From: Saccoglossus kowalevskii
Lineage: Eukaryota > Hemichordata > Enteropneusta > Harrimaniidae
DNA length: 26,254 nucleotides
Reading direction: 5' to 3'
Assembly (NCBI RefSeq): GCF_000003605.2
Contig: NW_003144794.1
Span: 9,446 to 35,699, forward strand
Shown here piece after piece: positions 9,001 to 21,000 of the stretch (position 1 is the stretch's first letter; each line of letters opens with the position of its first letter). The notes beneath the pieces are model-generated. The model was not told the origin of the DNA and did no database searches. It worked only from the letters and a program-made list of their open reading frames with translations. Both the position numbers and the translations under genes were made by a program.

Positions 9001-12000
9001 GATCGCCATGGATGCCATCAAATACGCTGTACACAAGCTAGAGTGGGAGTGTAAAATTCAGCCAAAGTTCGAGCAGAAACCATGTTAGCGTCCATGCCCC
9101 ACTTTTGTGCAATTTATATGGGGTCACATCCGGCAAAGAGCCCACCCCCTTCAAAATGCCACTAATTTAAAACTTGGTCCTTGATCATTGTTTAACGAAT
9201 ACTGGTAAATCGTTTTTATATGATACACGTGGACATATCGACCACTGTGAATGTTGTGAATGCATAGACCATGATAACTGTGCGTAAACTACGCTTTGAC
9301 AAGTATTGTTAATAAAAGTAAAATGCGGTAACAGTTTTCTCTACAAATAAAATTTAAAGAGGACGCTAATTTGCATACAATTAGCATATCTAATTTGCAT
9401 ATAATTAGCATATCAATCAAACATTTCAAAGAAAATTCTTAGCACTTTTATATTTACATTAACCTCAAATACTGTGTACAAGTACTATACTAATGTTCTT
9501 GAATTATTTAGATGAATAAATTAAACCACTTGATGTAAAAAAAAATATCAACTTTGACAGATGAATATCAATTTTATTCTCTGTAATGGAACAATGTGAA
9601 ATTCTAGCCTTTCATTTCTTTTAAATTTCTTTCAAGTATTTTAATTTTCATTAGTTTTATAAATGCACTGACATATTGTAATAGTTGAAAAACCCGAGTA
9701 ATAAGAAAAATATTTTCACATAAAATTACCATTTAATTCGATGACTGTAAATAAATTAATCGTAATGTTGATTGCATTATGGGTACTGAGGAAAAAGGTC
9801 AAATCAAATACCGTGTCATCCATGTTGTTTCAGTGTTTTGTTTTGGTGATTCTTTTTACTTTTCGCCAATAAAACGTAAGTAACAATCAATTGGACCAAT
9901 AAATTGTTGGTTCTTTGTTCTCAAGTATCAGGAATGATGAGGGAACTTGTTTTGACTCTCCCATTGCGTGATTAACGCAATGCTTGTGAAAATCACTTCA
10001 AGCATCTAGCCATTGTTTTTTGTTTATTTATTCGGCCAGTTTTTCCCCAGACATCCAATCCATTGTCCTAGTTGTCATCTATGCCACTAATTGTCTTAGT
10101 TCTTTGTTTTATGGCCTGTCAATTAGTAAGAGGTCTCTCAACAACGTCGTTGGGACATCTTCCGGGACTCGTGAAACAGCTGTTCACCGAAAACAAAGGA
10201 GGGCGCTGAACATAAATAGAGGGGCGCTACAAATTGAAGAGGGGCGCAAATAAATTAAAGAGGGGGCTGCGTCCTTCTTAAACCCATTGTGGAGAACACT
10301 GGGTAAATATTTCAAACAATATTCCGTTACTAGTGAAAAAACCATGTCGTTTATTCGCCAAAATCAATTCCAACAGATCATACTACATGGATAACTCACT
10401 TCCGCATTGAGTCAATTTCCAAAGAATTGCGTCAGTACAACACAGCATTCTGATTGGTTAATACCAGACTTAACCCATTAGGTCAAAGGACATTGTTGCA
10501 GGTCAAATCATGCAAATACATCATGGCAGAAAGTGCTTTTCTTCATTGTAAAAGTCAATGATGATGCAACTAATTTCGTAATTTTATTTTTCCTCAAAGA
10601 CGTAATATCTCATAGCTTATTTGAATATGTTAATGACCATTCAGCCACCTCATGGCGAACAACACAGAAGAGATTTACCAATTGTAGTATGATTTTTTGG
10701 CATCAATTTTGTTAGGAAAAAGGCATAATTAATTGTTTTCGAAAGATAAACTGAGCACTGAAGAAGAATTTAACACTTTTTATGATGATTAACAGCTCAT
10801 TGTCAAAATTAAGCTTTACCCATTCATGCTAGCCACAATAAACATACTATTGAATAGGCGTCAATGACTATGAATAACCTAAATTAGACTAGGCATCAGA
10901 AAAAATTGAAAAGTTTGAATAATTACGCTTAATCTAGAGATTTTATGATATTCCTTAGATAACATCAATCAGTACTCAGCCTGACGTATGATAACAAAAT
11001 GATTGGTCCCAGGATTCACACCTCTCGTCGTCTCGTCTTCCATGTTACTGAAACTACAGTCTTTTGCTTGACTTTTTAAACAATGTTGCAAGTTTAGGTT
11101 TTGAACGCCACTGAAACGACTGTGCTGAAACAACCAGCAAATAATTTTATTTTGGTCAAATCCCCCCCCCCCCCCCAAGAAATTTAGACATGCTGTGTGA
11201 CAATGTAAACAAAACTGTTAAAACAAAAATGTCACTTTCTCATTACACATTGGCAACTCTGTATCAACATGTTGGAAATTCTACAGACAATTCAATTTGC
11301 ATGCCGTGTGTTTGCCTGAATTCAGAAGTTTGCGGCAACCATGAGACTTGTCATATTGTTAGCGATTGTTAGCAATACTGATTAATGATGTAAAGTATTT
11401 GTTCGTTGTCAATAATTTTTGCAACGTGATCATATTTTTCCCCTGATGTACTGAGTAAATGGTAATGACACAGCAGAATGTCTTTTCTACAGCCACAGTT
11501 AACAAGTCCATGACTGCACATCTGGTGGATATTCTATTTGCTTGTACATTGTATTTATGTAATAGATGTGTGAAAAATACCTTTGGTGAGAGAGTGATGT
11601 AAAAAATCTGGCGGTGTCATTACTGGATAAACACTAATTGAATACAAAATTTGTAGAGATAGACCAACTAAATGGATAGTGGCTGAATTATTTGAGTGGT
11701 TGAATTGCGGCTGAGTTGTGTGGTTGAGTTTTCACGGTACTCTTTTTGAGAACAGAACAAAAGACTTATTTTTGCAATCGTGGGTGCTACCATTTGTTCA
11801 TCTACAGTTTTCTGCATAGTGTGGCAACATACGCATAGTAGTCATTGGTGGGACGAGATAGGATGCAATTTCGGCATCGTTTGTTTGGCCCCTAGATGCA
11901 TTAAACGGTTGGGCCATGCACAGTCCCTCTATCACCGGTCTGGAAACGCCTATTGTTTTACGTGTGAATCGGCGGGATTAGTGGGCTAACGCTTGTAACG

Positions 12001-15000
12001 GCTCTCCGCGAAGCACGGTACTATACTGTTTATAGCTTTGAGATACATCGCGTTCAGTGCTGTGATCTATTTTTTAACGTTTCCAGAACATATTCGATAT
12101 CGTATACAAATATTTTTTACCATAGTTGATTCGTAACGTTTTTGTTTTTAAGGAGAGCAAGTTTCGTTGTATACAATATGTTGATGCTCGACGTTTTCTT
12201 GTGTGAAATTATGTCTTTTTCACCTTTTGTAATAGAGGGACTGTGCCGTGACTTGTAAACTGGCTCGTTTTTTCTGTTCCTCTCATTAACGGTACATTTT
12301 TGACAACATGACAACATTTGTGTTTTTGGTAGATTTGAAATACGTTTAGCACAATGGTAATGTTGAATATACGATTTTGATGATTGTTCGTTAAAAAAAT
12401 GACACTTATTTTTAAGAGGTAAACGGCATCGTTAAAAACAAAATGGCCACTCCCAGTTACGATGTTGTACACATTTTACTTTTTTTTTCTGCTTATTTTG
12501 TTTTTCAGGCATATTAATTGCAACAACTATGTACATCGGCAACACAATCAATTGAAATACTGTTTAATGTCACAAGATGTATGATTTTTGGGTCTTGGTT
12601 TTGCACATCATTGTATTCACGACGGCGCCATTTTGGATCACATCATTCTCTCAGTCGTATAATTGTAACGCTAGTTTCCGTTCCGATTACAAGGGAATGG
12701 GGTGATTCTCCAATTCCATTTTTATTTGGTGATTAAAGAAACTACTTCTGAAACTAATGGGGTGGTTTAATTCTGTTTGGGATGTAATAAAGAGTTTAAT
12801 TTCATAGACAAATTTTGTTTACGTTCAGACAGCAGTTATGGAGTTTTGACAGGCGTGTGGGCGTGGCAATCATGCCTCGTAAAAGGTTTCTCCGGTATGT
12901 TTTCGGCACTGGTTGAACTACATGGTTTATCTTTATGCACTTCATGGATTTCTTCCTCAATGACATCTTTTAAAACAAAATCCCAATCAATGTTGTCATC
13001 GTCGAATTCGTCAAAATCGCCATAAGCCTTTCACATGGTAATGTTGTGATTCGTGTGCTGGTATCGCTAAGTATCATGGTAACTTTCAGTGGGTTAATGA
13101 TATGCACGACTACATCAATGGGAGTTTATTTTCGGGATAACTTGGCGTAAGGTGTCAACGATTTATTTGCCCGTTACAAGGGTTAGTACAATAGAATACT
13201 AAGCGTTTCCAGACCGGTGATAGAAGGACTGTGGGCCATATCAGGCCCAATCTTATTACAGCTCAACTATGAGGGTTTATTAAAACCGAACTTGGCTCGA
13301 GCCAGTTTGAGCCAAATGCTTATACACTGCCATTTTTGTTGGCTCGAGCCATAGGGCTCCAATGAAATGCTGTTGTGTAAAAGCAAATTCAAAGTTATTC
13401 AAATTCTCGTCTTGTTTGCACTACGCAATCATCATTGTTTATAATCCCCCAAATAGATAATGGTAGCATCTTTGTTGATTAAAGACTTACACAAGTCCCT
13501 CTACAACTACAACAATGCCAGTGACCGAGGATGTGTGCCTTAAAGGGGAACCGCTCAATCCCTTGGATTGCACCAAGTGCTCATGGGTAATTAACTCCGC
13601 CTCTGTCCACTGAGTAAATGAATGCTTATATTTCCCCCTGTACCGCTAATCCCACAAAACAACTGATATAAACATCCTAAGAACGGATTACAATGTGCTT
13701 GTTTAAATATAACATAGCAATTGAATTTCAAACAAATACAGAGCAGTCTTCATGTGCCATGATTTGAAACATCGCGCGCTCGGTAATATATACATCGTCG
13801 GAAAAATACGACGCGGAACTAATTCAAGTTGATGATGGCCAACAAGAGAAGTCAGCAGTCCACCGGATACACACGACCAGATTGTTGCTAAACGGTCGCG
13901 AAGAAAATTCCCCGACTCAAGTTTATTTGTCTGTTTCCGTTGCGTGGGTCTATTGTCGGTACTGATCTTGTATACAGTAAACCTCAGAACGAAACTTCCT
14001 ATGCACATTCTGTATACATACTACTCCTCCAGACTGCTAATATAACAAGTGTGAAAACTGTATACTATAAGTACAGGTTATCAAAATCATTAGTAAAGAA
14101 AAGTCGCCGCGACATCACAGGCTTATCATGTAACCAGTTTACGACACTCGTGTGGAAAATCAAAATGTACAGGGGTGGTTGAGTTCTTGTGATCTGGTGG
14201 GTGAACCTTGGGTTGACTTTACAGTCAAAATCAAATGAGCGGTGATGGGGAGAAGAGCGTTCTGTCAAAACAATTTTACCGTAGACTCAATTTTAACGAC
14301 CATTCTGAAGCATTGTATTTATTATAAATAAGAATCCAAAAATAGAATATAAATACACACATACACTTGATTGAATTTTCTGGACATATATGCGACGCAT
14401 GAATGAAAACGATCTATTGTGAAATATATGAATTGGAACTGCCTGTGACGTGTTGCCTGGGTGCCGTTTCGTCCTACAGTCAAATACAGAAACAAAAACT
14501 GATTTATTTTCTTATGATAAGACCTGGTTGTTCATGCTTTTCAAGCATGGTGTATTTACTTCTTGTACTGTGTGGTGTGTGCTATGGAAACATCTGATTC
14601 TGTGGTTTTGAGCTGTCGAAGTATTTTGCGAAATATAAAACAAAGGGTAACATCATACGAAGCAGTCAGGCCAATGTCTTGTTGATATCCGAAACTTGGA
14701 ACCTCTAACAGAACGGTTATTTCCTCCATGCCTACCAGTATTACACAACTACCATTTGCAGCTCATTGCAGTCTGACACTTATTCACTGTACCCCTTCCT
14801 TTTTCCAGACTGTCTAGAAAGTTATACAAAAAGTTTCGTCCCTTAGAAAAGTCTTTGCCGTACAATCAAAAGAAAAAAGTCCACATAGTAGTAACCAACA
14901 TCGTTCTGGCGTTCCAAAAAAAAAGTTTTTAAAAAACGAACACTGCATTGCTTAGTGGCAAATAATCACGGTAGCGCAATCCGACCATGCTACGTTTCAA

Positions 15001-18000
15001 AATTATTATTATTACTCGATAGTGATTATTAATAAAGTACAAAAAGTAAACTCGTTGAATTATTCTGAAATGCAAGTAAATTTCAATTTAGTTTCATCGT
15101 AAACAAATGATTCTGGTCGCATGCAAATGTTCGACATCTTATAGGTCAAATCGCTAATCAGCCAATCAAAATACTCTGTGATGCCAACGTGTTCAAATTA
15201 CCATAACGGAGGAGATTTGCCGATGTTCCAGCACGATCTTTTACCTCTGTTTTGATGGGAAGACGGCACGTTTTTTTTAAATCAATATATTAGTTGTTTT
15301 TGATGATAAACTGACCATTTGAAGACTAATTTAACATTTTTACGGTGATAACAGCTAATTGTCGAAGCAAAGCTTTACCCATTCACGCTGACCACAATAA
15401 ACATAGTAGTCTTGAATAGGCGCCAATGACCACGGTAAAATTCGTAAGATTGTGGGTCAGGAGTGAGTGTTGTTTTGACTTGGGTATTGTGTTTACATTC
15501 CAACGGGAAATTTTTGCGTTGTTTTATTTTCGCGCTTTCGCGAATTTCTTCTTTTTCTTCATTTAATTTATTGCAATGGATATTCGAAAGCCCACAACCT
15601 AATGTTATTGACATTGTTTACTGTCTTGTATCATCATGTCCCAGTGTTACCGATGGTTAGACATAGACAAACTACGTAACGATAATGCTGTTTGTAAACC
15701 AACAAGCTTTGTAGATTGAATAAACATCTAGGGGATTTACATTTTCGTTTACTCAAACTGTGATTGACAGGGATTTTGCATACATCAGCCACCATTTTAA
15801 ACTCGTGATTTTCACTGGTCGCGGCACGTTTCGACCGAAAATAACATTTATACATCAAAAGTCCAACCAGACGAGTGTAATCGCTGGCGTACATATTCAT
15901 GCCGCCGTGGATATGTATTTGGAACCACAGCTTGATCTCCAAACATTGTAAATGGCACTTTTCCCCCCGAGCTCCAGCCACGATGTTAGCGGCTTGGTTC
16001 GGATTAGCATACATTGACCCTTATTTATAGTATCGGTTCCCCTTTAAACAAGCAGCCTGTCGGCTGAGATAACTCTGCTGTTAGCAATGAACATTGCAAT
16101 TAAAGAACAGAAGATATTATTTGAAAATGAACATATGTATAGTAACAAAGCAATCGGACTTGCAGGTTTTTAACAAGAAGTCCAAAATATCACTTTTTAC
16201 CAAAAATGACAAAAATATTCATCAAAATTGGGGAATTGAAGATATCATCATGAAATGAACAAATCTAAGAGAGGTCTACCCAAGGTACATATACACCAAG
16301 TATCAAAGCATTCAGGCTTGTAGTTTTCAAGAAGAAGTCGAAAAAGTAAAACATTGACACTGTCACCGGACAATCACTCATATGATAAGCTCCGCTCGAC
16401 AAAGTCGACAGCGAAGCTAAAATACAAAAACACTCCAAACTGGTCAAATACACAATTGACTGACTCAGATGGACCATAGTTACATTTTATATTCAATACA
16501 ACTCAATTTTTTTTAAATCTTTTTTCATCCTTTAATGAGTAGTACATACCTGAAGCACCCAATCCATACGCTTTAGCCGGTTTCAGTTCTCTTTCAGCAC
16601 GATTGTACTTGGATGCAGACACCATTTTCATTGACTTGGTGATCTTTTGAATATTTTTAACTGACCTGAGACGAAGACGAACTGAAAAACAATACTGAAT
16701 ATTGAAACCTCATTTTCCTTCAACAGTAGTATTTACGTAAACAAAAAAAAATATTATTCTATCAACACATCAATTCCAACCTGTGGTTACTTACTTTCTT
16801 TCAGAGTGGCCATATTTCTTGTGCTGATGCTAAAAATTGTGTACAAAATAAATTGTTAATAATAATATAAATACAATATAGAAGACATCATGGTCCAGTA
16901 ATGTAAAGAAACTACAGTACAATGTGCACACAAGGACCCATGTGTTCTCGCCATTGGCGAAGCAATGGTGAGGCCATGTCTCGCCAATGTCGTGCCAGTG
17001 GCGAGGTTATTAAAAGGACTCTCCCTCAAAAAAGCGAGCCCAAGGTCGAGCTATGCGCAGTCAGTTAAATATGGCGCACTTTATTTAACTTGGCGCGATC
17101 ACAGGCGCGACCGGTATTTCTTGGAACACCAAAACATAAAATATCACTTCAGCGTGGTTACACAAGTGTTGTTTGAAAAGTTCAAAAATGTTTGTTTTGT
17201 TGATTTCATCATTAAGATTTGTCAGATTGAATTATATCCGCGAGTGGAACTTAATCTTTACAGAACCGATCGTTTTGTGAGATTTGCGTGGGTGTGTGTA
17301 TGTGTATCTGATTGTCGATTTCATATCATTGGTAGTTGTAAAAACAAAACAAAAACGCTCTGTGCCGAAACTTCAGTGACAACCCGATTTCCAAATATAT
17401 GTTATGTTGTTTTGATGATATACGAGTAATTTTGCCATGCATGTAAATCAGTCAGTCCCTGGTCCACCATTATATTACTGATGTCTTGATTCACCCCTGC
17501 ACCGATCTGTAAAACGAGTCATTTTGTGACAAAATAATCGTCACAAACTGTCTGTGTTCACTTAAATTCCAATGTATAAACCGTCATCACGACGTTCATA
17601 GAGGTAAAATGCTACGACAAAGTAAAATTGTTTTACGTGGAGCAATTGCGCAAGGTCAATGACAATGTCGTAACTGAAACCTCCATGCTAAAACAATTTA
17701 TTTATTTATTTAACACTTTATTTAAAGAGGGTAGGCCAATATACAATAAAGTAATTTTCATTGGGCCCTCTGTAGGGACAATAAACACAATATACATATT
17801 ATAGGCTTGAGCCATTTAGAACAAATTTTTCACTAAGATAAATTTTGTAGGTTTTCTTAAAAATGCCTAAAGAGGCTGAATTTCTGATATGGAATGGCAA
17901 GTTATTCCATAGGGTTACCCCTCTATACTGAATCGTCCTCTGACCCATGGATGTTTTCCATTTAGTAATGCGTAAATTATTTTTAAGAGAGGAACGTGTA

Positions 18001-21000
18001 CTATACTTGTGGGTTTGGGAGATAGGACTGAACATTTCACTTATATATAAAGGCGCCAAGCCATTGGTTGCCATATACATTACGATACCTAGAAAATATG
18101 AAATTCTGTAATCGATAGGCAAGATACTATGTTTTTGAACAGTTCAAACGACGATTGGCTAAAGTTGTCAGAGGAAATCACACGAACTGCCCTTTTCTGA
18201 AGCTTATACACCCGACATCAATTTGATTGACTTGTATTTCCCCATACTATACAGCAATAGTCCAATAACGACTGAATAAATGAAAAATACAATGTTCTTC
18301 TGACGGAAATAGGTAAGAAGCTGCGAACTCTCATAAGAACACCAATTCTTTGGGTATGCTTTTTACAAAGCATATCAACATGATGATCCCATGATAGAGT
18401 TTTATCTAAAACCACCCCGAGCGACTTTTCGAAACTGACTGTTATTTCACCATTGAAGTTAACCAGAAAATCTTCGCGAATATTATTTAGCCTTTGACGG
18501 GATCCAAGAAGCATAGATTTTGATTTAGATGTGTTGATTGACATGTAATTGCAATTAACCCAACGCAAAATTGGCCAAACATCATCATTAATGCACTTTG
18601 TGACTACATTGATACTTGGTCCAGATGATAACAGAGTTTGATCGTTCGCATACATATCAATGGAACTGTTTTCAAGGAATAATGGTAGGTCATTAATAAA
18701 TAGAAGAAATAATAATGGTCCTAAAATCGAACCCTGTGGTACGCCATGTCGAATATTAACAGCATCCGACTGTTTACCCATCAAATACACAACTTGCTTT
18801 CTGTCAGTTAAATAAGAATTAAACCAAACAAGGGAGATTGGAGAAATGCCATAAATTGAGAGCTTACTTAATAATACATGTTTATCTACCATATCAAACG
18901 CCTTGCTTAAATCAAGGAAAAGCAAACCACACAATAAGCCATCATCCATATTGCTAAGTAATGCATCGCATAGCTTAATCATACATTGTAGCTGTATGGC
19001 AAGAATGTGATTTCCGAAAACCTGACTGCGATTTAGAAATTACTAGTAAATCATTACTGTTCAAATAATGGTATAAGTGATCATGCACGTGTTTTTCAAA
19101 GATTTTTGAGATTATCGGGAGAAGCGAAATTGGACGAAAATTACACAAGTCCTGGGACCCTCCCTTGTGTATTGGAATAACTTTGGCATGCTTAAACATG
19201 TCTGGAAAAATACCTGATGAAATGCTGAGGTTGAATAAATAAACAATACTTTCACAAATGAATGGAGCAGAAATACGCAAAAGTTTAGATGATGTATTGT
19301 CAAGGCCAGCTGACTTAGAACTAGATAGTGAAAACAGTTGGTTCTTCACAAACTGGCATGTGACCGGCAGAATAACAAATTGTCGAGTATAAATAAACTT
19401 CCGTAAATTCGTAAAATATGAATCACCCACTGAAACATTGGGTCGTAACTTGTCGGCAACAGAAGCAAAATGTGTATTGAAATTATTAACAATTTTTTCG
19501 AAGTTATTGCCAACTGAAATATGAACGTTGAGAGAGTTAGATTTACCACCATTGATCAAATCGTTAAGGGTTTTCCACAAGGCGGCACTGTTGGAGCTAT
19601 TGATTTTGATAAGTTGAATATAATGGTTTTTCTTAGCGGCCTTGATTAAATTAACTACCAGATTACGTTTGGCTCTATATTGGTTTAGGACAGTAACATC
19701 ACATAAAGTACGTGCACGCCTCCGAAGTTTGTCTCTTTCTCTAATTTTAAGTAGAATGTCAGCAACAGAAATTATACAAGTATGTTTTCGAATTAGATAA
19801 TATAATAACCGCTTTAAACTAAGACATAACATAACTGTCAAGTTCTCCCTGTCCTGTGTTCACGCGAACATCGGTAAGATTTTTTTTATTTAAAATGCCA
19901 ATGCGGTAAGTGTCGCCGAGACCTAGACGCAACAAAAGAAAAATGAAAAGCGTCTAGCTGGTTGCCATGACGTCGACTTTTGAGGGCACCGCTAGCCAAT
20001 AGTATGTATGGATTTACCATGGAGGTAAAGAGATTTACGTAACTCTGTTGTTACTTTGTACATGTACTAAACATTTGTTTTGTTGCATAGTGCGATGCAT
20101 TTTACTCATGCGATTCCTGTTAATTATCGTGATGCCGACCGGTCACCGATATTTTGCCGTGTAACTATTATTGGAGACTGATCAAGACGTTTTCCCATGA
20201 TTTTTTATGTTATTATTATTGGCTTGTTTAGTCTAGTCTAGCGACAGTTACGTAACATCATGCAAGCCTTCAATTTCTACTTGTACAAATATTGACTAAC
20301 AATATTGGGTTACTAAGTTTTCATCTTAAGTGTTCAGACTAGGTGCATATCGTCCCAGTTTTCTATCTACATTTGCACTCCACGACCAGTACAATTTCCA
20401 AGAATACATGTACATATAATAATTAAGCCAAGCAAAAATATAGGAAAGATGTTTACGAAAGATACCTGAAATCAAGAATGCACCGCATATAATACTACAT
20501 TGCATACATTTTACATTAATTGTATCCTAATATACTGCTTACCATTTACGGTAATATAAATTTTATATAATTCCATTGCTTCAGTCAAAATGTACTAAAA
20601 AGTAAAACGTGTACATTGTGATAGTATTTTAATTTGCGTTGATGTGGACTGCATTCTTTATGTCATGTAGGTGTTATTTAGTATGTTTGGACAGAACCAC
20701 AAATCTCAACGCTGCAATGTTCGCGAGTTATTCTGATCGTATCCTGGCCTATTTTTATGAAGTGGCTAATTTTAAATGACACAATATAATGTATACATAA
20801 ATGATATTGGTGACGGTACCTGATATGTATCGCAAAATCCTGTGACACTGAATGCTGTTCCACATTTGTGATGGCCGATCAATACAAAACTGACTATTTT
20901 GTGTGTATACTTGAGTGTCTGGAAAATTGGTATGATGACAACCGTCTTCATGGAATTAAGCCTCCGCAAATTAAAACAAAGACAACAAGCAACCTATCGG

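Larger units (their letters stand above)
13544..16043. mobile_element. Candidate 2.5 kb TTAA-flanked element with AGGGGAACCG ends
   Basis: TTAA then AGGGGAACCG stands at 13540-13553, and its exact reverse complement, with TTAA outside, ends the segment at 16034-16047. A 14-base identity including the flanking TTAA fits Kolobok/T2-type elements, whose ends are often AGG-purine-rich next to TTAA. The terminal repeat is short and the two ends diverge after ten bases. Two unrelated MITE ends could therefore give the same picture. No transposase was recognised; the minus-strand frame at 16014-15634 resembles nothing known. Confidence 0.4.

Noticed and set aside
9008-9088. Short plus-strand frame starting [10 protein letters not shown] in a good start context
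   Set aside because: It has only 26 codons, no partner exon or donor was found, and the opening resembles tropomyosin only over four residues.
16965-17429. Plus-strand frame of 154 codons
   Set aside because: It lies wholly inside a dispersed repeat, is not open in the inverted copy and shows no family resemblance.
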